Below are positions 12,541 to 25,559 of a stretch of 64,000 nt of DNA, one piece after another. The DNA is from Monosporascus cannonballus. Its lineage: Eukaryota; Ascomycota; Sordariomycetes; Xylariales. Numbering within the stretch: position 1 is the stretch's first letter; each line of letters starts with the position of its first letter. The notes below the pieces were generated by a model. The model was not told the origin of the DNA. It was given only the letters and a program-made list of their open reading frames with translations, and did not search any database. Where the stretch lies: NCBI GenBank assembly GCA_004154925.1, contig QJNS01000029.1, positions 248,001 through 312,000 of the forward strand, in the 5' to 3' direction. Made by a program: the position numbers and the translations under genes.

Positions 12541-13017
12541 ACCAATAACGTCAGGGACGCCGGCGGTAAAGGCATCCTAATTAATAACTTCGAATGCAGA
12601 AAAGGCAAATTAATCAAAGGATTTAAAAGGCAAAAAAAGGGCAGTAATAAAAGCCTTTACGGAAACTTATTTTTGGCGCTTTTGCTTTTTTAATTCTTTT
12701 AAGGATTGCAGTTCTTACTAAACCATTTTTATATTTTTAAAACGAAAAAAAACTTTTTACTTGCGTAAACGGATTAAACGAATAATGGTTTCGTTTATTT
12801 CTTGCTAATAACGTTTTTAAAGCTCCAAAAAACGCTTTTCGGCAAACGTTTTTTTACGTTCGAACTGTTAGTTTTCGGCATAGATGTTCTTTAGCAAAAA
12901 AAGCGGAACGCCGTTCCCGTCATAAAAAGAATTACGTTTAATATAAGCCTTACATTTTAAAACGTTTTCCATTATTTCGTATTTCCACCCCTTAAAAAAG
13001 CATAAGGAGTACGGCAT
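12510..13017 (-). pseudogene. antisense ORF of gypsy B, Zn2Cys6-like signature
   Basis: From an ATG at 13017 on the minus strand a frame of about 170 codons runs toward the pol stop. It begins MPYSLCFFKGWKY, followed by LKCKAY and FYDGNGV. Reading the four TAY codons as former TGY gives C-x2-C-x6-C-x8-C-x2-C-x6-C, which is the spacing of fungal Zn2Cys6 clusters; two of the six are still Cys. Then follow a Lys/Glu-rich helix (KKTFAEKRFLEL), RLIRLRK, a second charged block (LQSLKELKKQ) and a C-terminus reading FTAGVPDVIGENF. Interrupting codons are TAA/TAG only. The frame is also open upstream to about 13121, so the true start is uncertain. The function is unknown. Confidence 0.7.
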
Positions 13018-13182
13018 AATTTCGAAACTAAATTTTTCAAAAATAAAAAAAAAGTTCTGATAACGAACGGTCGAAGAAAAATCCTGACGACGAGATTTAA
13101 TAACGCAACCAGATATTGTGAAAAAAAATGATACTTACAGAAAAAAAATTTTCGGGGCGAAAATTTGTGGAAAGGAAAATCG

Positions 13183-13578
13183 TATTACAACCTGACAAAT
13201 TTAGGTCTCGGGAAACGGTTAGCCTTAACCGAAACAGGACCCAAATGGGTTAAAGTACGTAACTGGTGCTCAGTTAGGAACTGCTAAGCACAACTAAACG
13301 GTTGCTTAATTAAGTTCCGTTAAGCATAATCGATTAGCGCTGCTTAATTAATAATTATTAAGCATATAAAAAGAAGAAAAGTATATAGTTATGTTTATTT
13401 TATATAACGTAAATAACTTTAACTTACAATATTTATTAATACCAACCGTTTATAATTAACATTTTGGTATTACGAAACGTAACCAAGTTTACTTTATTAT
13501 TCCGAGTCCCACGATACTTCTGCCAACATAAACCCGTACGACTAGGTTTAATAGTTGGTTAAACCGCCTAACTGTCAC
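13183..13578 (+). repeat. 3' LTR of gypsy B
   Basis: 396 bp, TATTACAACCTGACAAATT … CCGCCTAACTGTCACA, near-identical to the 5' LTR except for RIP-type differences. It is preceded by GGGGCGAAAATTTGTGGAAA, the likely polypurine tract, and followed directly by the TTAGG duplication. Confidence 0.93.
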
Positions 13579-13583
13579 ATTAG

Positions 13584-16500
13584 GCGACGGATTATTTACA
13601 AATTTAACCCAAATTAAGGTTGTAAATATTATATCCGGTTTATTAATATAATTGGAAAAGTTAAATTTTCTTATTAGGCTAACGTATTTGAATGTTTTTT
13701 TCTTATTAATTATTTTGTCGTACCGCATAACGTATTTTAAGTAATTTTTAATAAATAACGCAAGTACTTTTCGTATAACGTTTAAATTTATTAATTGTAA
13801 TAACTTTTCGATATATTATTATTAGTTTAATCCAACGTTTCCAGTTGGCAAAAAACGTATAATCCGTATATTTAGGTACTAATCCGCATTACTTAAATCC
13901 TTAATAAATAAGTCCTTAGCGATTTTTTTAGTAATGCCCTAAAAACGTTATTTATTAGGGCCTAAAAATGGGAAATTATTAACGTACAAAACAATAACAA
14001 CTTTTATTTCCGAGTTATGGTATATCGCGTTGTCCGAAATTTGTATACGGAATCCTTATTTTATTAATATCTTTTTTATTTTTTTATTAAGCAATTCCGG
14101 CTTATTTTAGGCCGTATAAGGGGTTTATTAATTTAATAACTTTTTTAAAGGAGAACTAATAAGTATTTTTATTTTCTGGGTAAATATTAAAATATTTTGT
14201 TAATATAAAAACAAACTTTATGTAAACGTTTTTTTTAGATTATTATTTAAGTTGGCGGTAATAAAATCGATTTGGAATATATGCCAGCCTAAGGCAGTAA
14301 TTAACGTTATTAAAATTTTGTAATAAACAGCTCTTATAATACTGGCTATAATCTCGTTATAATTTATTCTTTTCCGTTAAGCAAAGTCTTTCGCGTAGAT
14401 ACGGGCCTTGTATTTTTCTAGCTTTCCTGTAAACGTATATGGTTTTCTTAATACTTATTTGATATTTATAAGGTGCCTGTAAGCTTTTTCGCCAGGGGAT
14501 ATAAACTTAAAGGTTCCGCGCAAAACGCTCTTTTTGATTTCCGTAAAGATCGCTTTAAGTTATATTTTTCGTTTTGGACTTCGTATAATTTTTTTCAAGT
14601 TTGAACCGTCGTCCACTATAAATAACCTTTAAGTTTGGTTATTAAAGTCGTTATTAGGGTCGAAATAAAAAGTATATATATTGCAGTTATTTTTTTATCG
14701 TCTTTTTAAGTTAAAACTAATTTTAATTCGCGCAAAAACTCCGGGGTTTCGTTTAGGGCTTCTAAGGTATACAAGTTAGGGATTGTTTTTTTGAACGCCC
14801 CCTTTTAGGCTTTATTTATTTTGTTTCTTAATCTGTATCGTTCTTTGAAATAATGTTATCGTCCTTATTTTCTATTTCGATATCCTGCTTTTAACGGTAT
14901 TTTAAATATTTTTGTACGGGTTACGGAAATAACCGAATAATATCTTTTGGGCTAGGGGGTTATCTGTGTTTTTTTTAAGTCCTTATAAATAATAACATAT
15001 AGTATTATTAGCAGTTTGTCGCCCTTTAACAACTAAACCTTATAATTATATATCCCTTAATATTTTAGTAATATTTCCTTTATTTTCCGGGTTGCTAGTT
15101 TTTTTAATTTAATTCTGTAATTCGTATTAATTAAAACTATATATTTGCTGTTAAGGACACGAAAATAATTATTATCCGGTTTATGTAATTATTTTAGTTT
15201 GGGGCTAAATATATTTTTAAAATATTCGATAGATATTATATCTTTTATCATTAATTATTTTATTTTATTAATTATATGGGTTATAGTTTTTATTATAAGG
15301 TCCTAAAAGTATATAAGTATTTTTATTTGTACGGAGGTTATATGCGTTTCGTTTTAAAGAAATTGGATGTTACGTTTTACAATTTTATTTTGGTATTAAT
15401 TATGTAAGCTGGAAATTACCAGCGTAATACTTTCTATAACGCAGAAATTTTCAATAATTGTTATGCCGAATTTTTTGCTGCCGTTAAGCCGCAAAATTTA
15501 TACTTTTTTTCTTTTGTTTAATGCTTTTAAACGTTTAATTACTTACGTAATATATACATATAAATATTGTTATATTTCGTACTGAATCTTAAACAAATAA
15601 TATTTCTTATAACGTAATAAATTATTTATAATAAGTTCAAAATAACTATTATTATTAATACTAATAAGTTTTACAAAGTGTACGTTATACTAAATAATTT
15701 TCTTTACGTATTATTTTCGTTTTTGGAAGTTTATAGACTGAATTTTCCGTATTTTCATTTCGTTATAAGTTATATAAGGGATAGTTTTTAAATTTTTAAG
15801 GTCCACATTTATTCTCGTAAACCTTTTAATGGTTCAAATTAATCGTTTAATATTAGAGTGGCAAAGGCAGCGGTACCAAAAAATAATTTTCTTTATAATT
15901 TCGTCCGTTATAAAAACCTTTCCGTTTTTAAAAACTTTTGTAACGGCCTTTTTTAAGTTATTAATTAAATTACCGTTATTGTCCTTACCGAATACCTTTT
16001 TTAATACGTATCCCTATTAATTGTTCTCGTTTATTACTAAAACTTTAATAATAAGTTCCGATTTTTTATAAAGTTATAAAAAAGGTTTTTCTGGAGGACG
16101 TTAAGTATTGTTAATTAAGTTTTATTAGGATTAATTAGGGCATTATAATTTAAATAACCTTTTTATTTATAAAATTTCTTTCGGAAAAACATTTTTAATG
16201 GGAAATCCTTTATATATAACGTATATTTTACTATAATTTTGTTATTTTTTTATTAAGGCCTTTTAAAAATCACTTAATAATACCGATAAAAATGGCAATT
16301 ATTAATCCGTTTCCTGTTATAACTTGAATTCTTTTAGACTTAATATTCAACATAATGTTTTTCTTAAAGTCGTCGGTATTATTCATAATATTAACATTTG
16401 CTCCCGAATCTTAAAATAATTTATTTCGATTATTTTCCTTGGAAAAATATACGTATAAAAATATAACGTTACCCATAATTATCGTTTTAATTACTTTAAG

Positions 16501-18635
16501 ACAATTAGCTACTTAGAATTTAACGTATTTAACCGCCTAAAATTCAAAACTTTCGGTTGCTTATAACTTAAAGCTTTTACTTATTATAACCTTTTAAGAT
16601 TCTTACTTTATAATTTCGTCATATTATTACATAAAGTTTTAAAATTATTGTTTTTTAACATAAACACTAAAAGCTTTTCCGTTTAACCGATATAAGTTCT
16701 TAAAACCTTTAAAGATAAATTACTTTTCGTTTTAACCGTTATTATAAGTATTGCGAAAATTATTATTACTATTATTCTGGCCGTTATTATCATCTTAACG
16801 TTATTTACGCGTTTTTTCCCCTTATCATTTTTCCGTTTCTTTTACGGTTCAGAATAATTTTTTATTGTATAACCGTATTTTCCATATTTAAAGCAAAAAG
16901 GTTTTTTATTTTTATTCCATACGGGTTTTTTATCTTTAAAATTATTATTATTATTGCTTTTATCTTTTTAAGTATTATAGGTTTTTCTCTTTTTTATTAT
17001 TATTAATACAGTTATAAAATTTATTTTTAAAATCGTTAATTAACTGCTAAAAAGAATAATTTATTTGCTTTAAAAGCGATTAAATAGTTTTGTATTAATT
17101 GCCGATTAGGTTTTCCATAATAATAAAAAATATTATAATTTCTTTTTCCGGTTTAAGTCGTATATTAAAGCCTTTTACTTTACGGAAAAACTTCCAGAAT
17201 TTAATAATAAATTATATTAGGTTTTCTTTATCGTAAATAAATTTATTAAGTTTTTTCTAAAAGAACTTTTACTTAATTCTATTTATGACGGCATAGGTTT
17301 TTCTAAAAGTTCTTAATATGTTCGTATTTTTTTTAATATTTATAATTAATTCCAAAAGCGCTTTTTTGCAAATCTTAATAATAGCTTTTACAAAACGCAA
17401 TTAATCTAATTATTTTAGCTTTATTCCGTTTTCGTAACTAATTTCTTTTAAAAATTAAAATAAAGACGTTATTTTAAAGCTTTTAATTAGTTAAGCCTAA
17501 TAAATAATTCTTTTTATTTAAGGTAAAATCGAAATGTTTTTAACGTAATTTCGCTTTATTTCCGTTACTGGACCTTTTAGAAATTTTCTTTTTATCTTTT
17601 AAAATAATACCTAATTCGTTAAAGCTATTTAAATTATTAAAAGAACCGTTATAACGTTTTTATTATTTCGAATAATTTTTAAACAAATCCGAAAAAGATA
17701 ATAATAAGTTATTTAAATTATTGGGGTTATTACGTATTATATCTTTATCGTTAAGTAACTTTTTTAACGCTTTTTATTTTTTTCGAAGCGTTTAATTTTT
17801 CAGTAAATTACGTTTTCGATTACCTTTTGCTTTTTTAAGCGATTAAATTTTTCCATATTACTTTTTATTGCGATAAATATTTTTTTAAGCTATTTAATTT
17901 AAAAAACTTAATATTTTATAATGCTTTTTATAAACTGTTCGAACTTTACGATCCTTTTAATCGAGGCGAAAATAATAACTTTCCGGCTTTTTATAACTAA
18001 AAATTACCCCCGAATTAAGGCATATCTAATTAATATTTATAACATTATTTATTTACTTTATAATATTAATATATTTCGTATTTTAAAACCTTAATTTTTT
18101 TTTACTTTATCAATAACGTATTAATACGTATTTTTCCGTATTTTAACGTTTTATTTAATTTTATTAATATTAATACCGAAAAACATATAGAACTTATTTA
18201 AGTTATTTTCGGATTATTATTTTTTTAATTAAAATTGTATATTATTCTTTTTTTAATTATTATTATAACTAAAGTAATAAAATATTTTCTTTTAAAAAAA
18301 CCCCGAAAATAAATTTTGTTCCTGTCGCCACACTTAATATACGGCCCTATTTTTTAACTTTATTTTTATTAAAATATTATTTTTCTTAATTACCAGAAAC
18401 TTTTTGTTAAAGGGAAAAAAAAGTCGGGTACGTTACCTTATATAATAAGGGTTTTATTCGTTATCGTTAATTATTATTTAATTTTTTTCGAATCGTTAAT
18501 TTAATAACTTTTTTTAAAATTTCGCGTTTTTTTATTCACTTAATTTGCCAATAATTATTTCGTTTAATGTATTACGGTTATGAAAAACTAAAAAATATTA
18601 TAATATTAATAATTATAATAATTATATATAAAAAT
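13584..18635 (-). pseudogene. copia-1 gag and pol, 5' part
   Basis: Minus-strand remnant of a copia polyprotein. Moving from 18635 downward, gag comes first and holds a zinc knuckle at 16861-16900 reading CFKYGKYGYTIK. The family pattern is CFKCGKYGH, so the second Cys and the His have both become Tyr. Integrase and RT follow toward lower coordinates. The RT box at 13972-13986 reads LYVNNFP, both catalytic Asp having become Asn. The region is saturated with TAA/TAG. Short open stretches on the plus strand (for example 15829-16020) are opposite this remnant and are not genes. Confidence 0.8.
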
Positions 18636-18809
18636 TAATAATAGCTTAATAATCTATATTAGGAAAAACTAAAGAAATCTGGGGCGTACCGCCTTTACAT
18701 ATATATCCTATTTGTACAAACGGTAATCCTTGGACAAACGCTGTCCCAGGCTGCAAAGCACTGCTTCAAAGCGCCAGCCGTGAGCATCTAAAGCACTCAA
18801 CTGCCGATA
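18636..18809 (-). repeat. 5' LTR of copia-1 (right)
   Basis: 174 bp, better preserved than the left copy: GGGGCGTACCGCC, CAAACGCTGTCCCAGG and CGCCAGCCGTGAGC are intact, and it ends CAACTGCCGATA. Because the element is on the minus strand, this is its upstream LTR. Confidence 0.85.
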
Positions 18810-19640
18810 TATAGAACGTAAATATCTTAAATAAAGTTTATAATACGGCGTATCATATATCGAACGAGTACGTTAACAATTAATTGCTAGAATAATAAAT
18901 ATAAAAAAGATAAATATAATAAATATTAATACGGATATAACAGACGTAAAAATAAATACAAACGTAATTACGGTGATTAAAACGGTTATATCGGCATTAA
19001 TACTTACGGCCACGGCGTTAATACGTATGTAATATATTTTATAAATATTGGCGGCGGCCGTATATTATATGACGAAAACGTAATAAAAGTTTTTATTACG
19101 ATTATTTTAAATAAATTTGCGTAAAATTACTTAAAACTACAATATATATATGGTATTATTATTATTATTATTAATTATAATCACGATAAATATATCTGTT
19201 AACCTGTAATATATATACAATAGGTATAAAAAGTAAAAATAATTTAATAATAATAATAATATTTTTCCTTGATTTAAAATATTTATAAATTTATTATACG
19301 AATTAAAGATTTTTTTAATATACGAAATTAAGAAAAAACTAAATACGTAAAATATAAAACGCAAATTGATTATTATACTTTTTATTATGACGGTAATAAT
19401 ATAAGAAATATATGATAATAAATTTTCTCCGGATATTTAATATATATACGGTTTAATTCTTTTATGAATTAAATTTATTAATTAAGTTATTATTTATTCC
19501 TAGGATTATAAAACTTATAATAAGCAAATTTAAGAAAATACTTTTATTTTATTTGAAGAATATATCGTAAACTAAAGGTATTTATATTAATGATTAAGTA
19601 TTTAATAACGCTGGAAAACCTTATTCCGGCGCGCCCATAA
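18810..19640. other. AT-rich linker without recognisable gene
   Basis: AT-rich DNA between copia-1 and the island. It has a GC-rich spot GGCGGCGGCCG near 19050 and trinucleotide runs of ATT/AAT near 19145-19170 and 19247-19262. A short minus-strand open frame (19137-19364) is low-complexity and not credible as a gene. Confidence 0.5.
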
Positions 19641-19885
19641 TATACAAAGAGCTTCCTAGCTACCGTTCGCTAAAGCTTAATTCTAATAAGACAATTATCA
19701 TTTTTCACACTCTATATTACCTTATCCACCGATCAGCTTAACTGTTATAGAACTATAAGAAGAGAAGACTTATTTGATAACTATTGTTGTATGAGATCGA
19801 TAGAACGGAAGAAGCAGAAGTTGACCTCATGGCAAGTGGTAGAAGCTTTTAAATACTAAACATAAACAAGATTAATGGCGATCTA
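19641..19885. other. un-RIPed host flank, left piece of the GC-balanced island
   Basis: Base composition changes sharply near 19625-19650 (GGCGCGCCC) to ordinary sequence. This piece ends with ATCTA, the target duplicated by gypsy C, and was therefore continuous with 26522 before that insertion. I see no gene in it. Confidence 0.65.
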
Positions 19886-20235
19886 TGTCACGACCTGACA
19901 AGCTACGGCCTCCAGAAACGGTCGTAACAGGAAGGCCAAGAAAACTATGTGGATCAGGTTACGTAATGGATCACCAACTTCCTAGTGGTAAGCCAATGAG
20001 CCGGATTACCAACTTATTGGTAATAAGCCAGCTAAAAGAGAAGGATATATACGTTTATTAATTCCATAATTTAAATAATTTTAGCTTATAATAACAATTC
20101 GTTACCCAAAGCATTTTTGGCATTATATGACGTAATACGTTACCGTATTTATTACTTTAATTCTTACGATACTTTTATTAATATAAACCCATCGATTTAA
20201 AGTTTAATAATTAGTTAAACCGTTTAGCCATTATA
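19886..20235 (+). repeat. 5' LTR of gypsy C
   Basis: 350 bp, TGTCACGACCTGACAAGC … CGTTTAGCCATTATA. The U3 region has two tandem copies of a roughly 35-bp unit beginning GGATCACCAACTT / GGATTACCAACTT (19968-20002 and 20003-20035), not present in other subfamilies. The first 150 bp are little affected by RIP. Confidence 0.93.
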
Positions 20236-20299
20236 CGTTATAAATTTTTATTTAATAATACTATTAAATTTTAAGTAATATTTAATATTGTTAAAATAT

Positions 20300-23200
20300 T
20301 GACTAGTATTTAAAAAACCCTTATTTAACAATTTTAGGTTCGAATTCGGGAATTGGAAAAAGAAATTTAATAACTTAAGATTACGCCTGCCCAACTTTTT
20401 CTCTTCCGTATAAAGCCAAAAAAGCCAGAACTTTACGTTAAAAAAGGCAACCCTTAAATTTTCTTAATTTAGGTACGAATTTACTTTCGTTTTCTAAATC
20501 TTAGTAACCCAGCGGATATGGTCCTAGCAATAAAAGTATGCCTGATAAAAGATGCGATTAATTGGTTTAAGCCCATTATGAAAAATGTTTTGGAAATAAA
20601 AAAACAAATAAGAAGGATTTTATTAACGAGATTTTTTAATTTATACTAATTTCAAAAACAAAGTATGCGATAATTTCGGCAATCCGGATAAAAAATAATT
20701 AACGGCTTAATAATTTTTGCAATTCCGATAAAAAAAATTTGCGTCCAAGTACGCCGTAATCTTTAAAAGTTTTGCGGCTAAAACAGGATAAGAAAATAAT
20801 AAAACTAACGTTTTTATCGATATATTTTATAAAAAATAAAAGATAATATAAAAAATAAAATTATTCGGATTAAATAATTAATTACTTTAAATTGGTATAG
20901 CGCAAAAGTAATTAAGATTAATAATTAATAATTTAAAAAATGATAAAAGAAAAAAAAATAATATATTTTATGTTCAGGATATAAGTTTAACTAGGAGAAA
21001 AAACGAAACGTACCCTTTATTTCTTATGGAACGGTATTTGGACCCATGGAATTCGGCGTTACCTATAAATAGAATTAAAGCCAAATTAAGTGCTTTAATT
21101 GCGGCAAAATAGGATATAAGGTTTATGAATATAAAAAACCCAATAAATTACAATAAAATAACTAGATCCTTATACCGGAAAAACAATTTAAGAATTATTA
21201 AGGAAACGATAGCAAAGTTATTAACATGATTTAAGCCAAATACGTATTAGGCCTTAAGCAAAAATTATCATAATAAGAAATCCGACGAAAAATGCGAAAA
21301 ACCAAAAAACTGGTTCGATAAGTAATATGAGCATAATAAGAAGCGCTATAGGGATAATTATATGAATACCGGGATTGGATAGAAGAATTTTGCCCCGAAA
21401 TACCCGATCGATACGGCAAAATATATGCCATATATTGTCGACGACGAGAATATCCCGATTACGAAAAATAAAAATAATATATCTATATATGAATTACCTA
21501 TATATATTACGAAGAATTCGATTTTCAAAACCGTACCGGATATAATAAAAATGATAAGTAATAATATCGACAGTTTCGAACCATAGCCTTAAAAGATGTC
21601 CAGCAGTTGACCGAAACAAAAAATTAGCCCGAAAAAAAACAGTACCCGTCAAAAAACCCCTTTTGTTATTATGAATAATATAATTACCAAATGGAAAAAG
21701 AGTTAATTTAGCGTACGGTAAAAAAATATTATTAGAAAGTTATTACGGATTTTTATTTTTAATTCATATTTATTACAAATCCTTAAAAAAAAGGTTATTA
21801 AGGAAAAAATACGTTAATTTATAAAGTTTTTTGGAACGATAACCAAAATAACGCATAATGGAATATAATCATAAATATGAAAAAATAATTTATTTAATAA
21901 GGAAAAATATTATAAAAAAATTAAGAATAATTAATACGGTTCGACAAAATAATATGCCGACAATAACGACAAATATAATAGTTTAACGCGTTAAACGAAA
22001 AAATATAAATAAGGCTTGATAAATTCGAACAAAAATTAAAAAAAAAGATTACCTATAAAAAAGTTGTAAAATAACGAAATTTAAAGGAGTTAAAGGGAAT
22101 TCCTAAAAAGGGCTTTAAATGTAACGATAAAAAAGGTTAACGACCTTATTATTTTGGATATACGAATCGGAACGTACTGGTATATTGCAATAGTAAATTG
22201 CGGAGCTTTGGGCGGAAATTATATTGTACCGGATATGGTTAATAAGTTTAAATTGCCATAAAGATATAAGTTAAAACCTTATATAGCGACGAATGCCGAA
22301 GGTTAGGAATTTGTTTACGATAACGGAAAAATTATACGCAAAATTAATTATTTCGAGATTTTTGTTTAAGGACGATATTAAACGGTTAATTTCGATATCG
22401 TTTTATTCGGGAATTACGATATAATCTTAAGATTACTATAGATACGCCAGTACGGAATTTTAATTAACGGCGGAACTGGCTAAGTTAAATTTGCTTTATT
22501 TTTTGTTAATAGATAAAAAAAGAAAAAATTAAAATCTTAATATTTGATCGATAATGGCGACAAATGCAGGTATAAAGATACGATAAATATTTTATTACCT
22601 AAAAGAATAAAATATAAAAATAACGGGCATTAAAGAAAAATACGACGTATCGTTATTATTATTAAAGCGAAATTAAAGTATTTGAATAACGATTTGGAAT
22701 AATAAGAATAATAACTTAAAAAGTTAAAAAATTTAATTAATATATTATTATAATATTACAAATATAAATAGTTTTTTAGGAAAAAGCTTAATACGAAATT
22801 ATTAAAATATAATAAATAAGATTATAAAATAATTTTTAAGGAAAGATTTTCGACAAAATTTTATTTTATTTATAATTTTAATAAAAACGAATTACGTATT
22901 TTTAAAAAAATACCTAAAAAATTGGTTACAGAAAGGATAAATTCGACCTTTAAAGTTATTAGTAAAATATTTAATATTTTTCGTACTTAAAAAAACGGGA
23001 AATTGCAACTTATAGTTAATTATTAATAATTAAACGACATTATTATTAAGGATTAAATATTATTACCCCTAATTACGGAAATAAAAAACCGATTTTACGG
23101 AATTAAATAGTTTATAAGATTCGATTTCAGAAATACATATAATTTTATTAGGATTAAAAAAAGATAGGAATAAAAAATAACTTTTAAGATAAAATATAAA

Positions 23201-25540
23201 TTATTTAAGTATTTGGTTATCTTAATAGGATTTACAAATGTATTAATAAATTTTTAGCGGATAATAAATTATGTATTACGAAAATATCTCGATATTTTCG
23301 TCGTTTGCTATCTCGACGATATTTTTATTTTCTTAAAGATAAAAAAAGCATATATAAAATACGTTTATAAAGTTCTTTAAGTTTTATAAGACGCGAAATT
23401 ATTTATTAACGTAAAAAAAAATTAATTCCATATATAAAAAAATAAAATATCTGGGATATATTATTACCTTAGGATATATTAAAATAAATTCTAAGAAAAT
23501 TGTTACAATTACAAAATACTAAATGTTAATAATATTTAAGGAAATATAAGTATTTTTTGGATTCGCCAATTATTACAAGAAATTTATTCGAAATTTTAAC
23601 AAAATAATTATACCTTTAATAAATTTTACGAAAAAAAAGTTTAAATAAACGCCAAATATAAAAAAAGTATTTTAAAGTATTAAGGATACGATTATTAACG
23701 AATTAATATTAATTATGTACGATTTAAATTATTTCGTTAAATTAAAAACCGATTTTTCGGATTACGTATTAAACGTAATAATTGGATAATGAAATAATTA
23801 AAACAAATTATACCTTATTATATTCTTTTCGTATAAATTAAAAGGAGCCGAATTTAATTACGGTATTTTAAATAAGGAATTTATAATTATTATTATGGCA
23901 TTTCGAAAATTTAAGTATTTTCTAAAAAAAATATATATTAAGTTAAAATTTATACGGATTATTAAAATTTTATCCGATTTACCATAATTAAGATATTTAT
24001 AAAACAATAATTAAAATACGTAAAAAAATTAGCGAATTTCGATTTCGTTATTATCTATAAGAAAAAATTAAAGAACGGTAAAGCAAATGCTTGAAGTAAA
24101 TAATTAAACCTTAAAGAAAAATTGGTTAAAATTAGCCATATAATTTTTGATACTATTACAAAAAAATATTTACGTTTACGACAAATTACGATAATTCGGG
24201 TAATACCTTATGATATATATTAGAAAATTTAATAACATAATAATGGTTTTTCAAAAAACCAAAAAATAAATAAAATACAAGTTTTAAAAAAAATATTAAA
24301 AAAACCCAATACGAAAAATATACAAACATTAATTACATAAATATCCAGGAATTTACAAAACCTTAAAACAACTTTAACGTACATATTTTTTTTTCAAAAT
24401 AAAATTAATAATACAGAAAATTATACGGCAATACGATATTTACGACAAAATAAAGGTTCGACAATATAAATCATACAGAAAATTACAACCATTATTAATC
24501 GTAAAACGATTATAATATTTAGTTATATTTAACTTTATTATTAAATTTTTTATATTAAAAAATCTAATTACGTAAATATATTACGACAATATTTTCGTAA
24601 TCGTCGACCGATTTACGAAATCTTTTTATTTTTTACCATATTATAAGGATATAAATGCCGAATAATTAGCACATATTTTTTTCAAATATATTTTTAATAT
24701 ATACGGATTAGTAATGGAAATTATATTAAATAAAGAATTAATATTTATATTTAAATTTTAGCAAAGCTTAATAATATAAATTAAATTAAATTATAAATTA
24801 TTTAACGCTTTTAAATTATAAATAAATAAATAAATAAAACGAATAAATTAAACCTTAAACATTTACTTATAATATTATATTAATTACGAACAAAATAATT
24901 AAGTTAAGAAATTATTAATTACATAATTAGCTTATAATATTAATTATTACGAAAACATTAAGATAATATTTACGAACGCAAATTTTGGTTTTATTCCAAA
25001 AGTTTATAAAGAAATATGCGATAACGATTTAATTAATATCAAAATAATTTTTACGTTAAAATAATTACGATAATTATATCAAAAAATAAAATTAAAATTA
25101 AAATTCGTACAAAATTAAATAAATAAATATTATAACCAAAAAAAGGTTAAAAAACTAACTTTCGAAAAAGGGAAAATAGTTTTTTTTTGTTATAAAAAAC
25201 ATTTAAATAAAAAAACCTAACAAAAAACTTGATTTCAAATATATTAGTCCATATAAAATCGCCAAAAAATCTTAGAAAATAATTATTAATTAAAAATTTT
25301 ACCAAAGGTTAAACTTTATTTAATTTTTTTATGTTTTTTTATTAGAATTAACAGCAAATGTAATTAAAATATATATAATATAAGAAAATGTAAAAATAAA
25401 AAATAAATAAATATACGAAATAAAAAAATTTTCGACATATAAAAACAAAACGGATTTACTTAATACCTAATTAAATAAAAAAAATACCCAAATTCCGAAA
25501 ATACCTGGGAATCCGCCAAAAATCTTATTGGCGCCTAGCG
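20300..25540 (+). pseudogene. gypsy C gag-pol with chromodomain, RIP-inactivated
   Basis: Gag is readable from about 20330, with a knuckle near 21085-21130 (KCFNCGKIGYKVYEY), where His and the last Cys have turned to Tyr. The protease box near 22193 reads VNCGALGGNY, again Asn for Asp. The RT box DIFVVCYLDDIFIF is intact at 23291-23332. RNase H lies near 23745-24080, the integrase core near 24590-24750, and the chromodomain near 25410-25520. In-frame TAA/TAG codons throughout make it dead. It is more heavily mutated than B across pol, yet keeps both catalytic Asp of RT by chance. Confidence 0.9.
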
Positions 25541-25559
25541 CTTATTAAAGAATTTTTAT

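Larger units (their letters stand above)
6657..13578 (+). mobile_element. complete Ty3/gypsy chromovirus copy B, TSD ttagg
   Basis: A full-length 6.9-kb element with LTRs at 6657-7053 and 13183-13578, exactly flanked by TTAGG (6652-6656 and 13579-13583). Between them lie gag, protease, RT, RNase H, integrase and chromodomain on the plus strand, and an antisense frame on the minus strand. It is the most readable copy in the window but is still dead: RT box YLNN, protease Asp to Asn, gag knuckle His to Tyr, and many TAA/TAG stops. It landed inside copia-1 and is therefore younger than that element. Confidence 0.95.
5794..18809 (-). mobile_element. Ty1/copia element copia-1 (minus strand), split by gypsy B
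   Basis: Two 174-bp direct repeats (5794-5967 and 18636-18809) bound about 5.7 kb of degenerate coding DNA on the minus strand, interrupted at 6657-13578 by a complete gypsy with TSD ttagg. On the minus strand the C-terminal RNase H end reads LEYHYVRQEVQDGNIYF then NRFTKQLDKAGFER (near 6070-6250). The RT box is present as YVNNF (13972-13986, from YVDDF) and a gag zinc knuckle lies at 16861-16900. This gag to RNase H order on the minus strand is that of copia. No matching 5-bp duplication was found at the outer ends (gaaat on the left, tatag on the right). Confidence 0.85.

Noticed and set aside
12660..13121. Intron in the antisense gypsy frame (GTAAGT near the start in B and C)
   Set aside because: GTAAG(T) words occur just upstream of the frame in two copies, but E and A lack them at the corresponding place and no matching acceptor was clear.
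19137..19262. ATT/AAT trinucleotide runs as a functional repeat
   Set aside because: Short microsatellites, expected by chance in such AT-rich DNA; no array structure.
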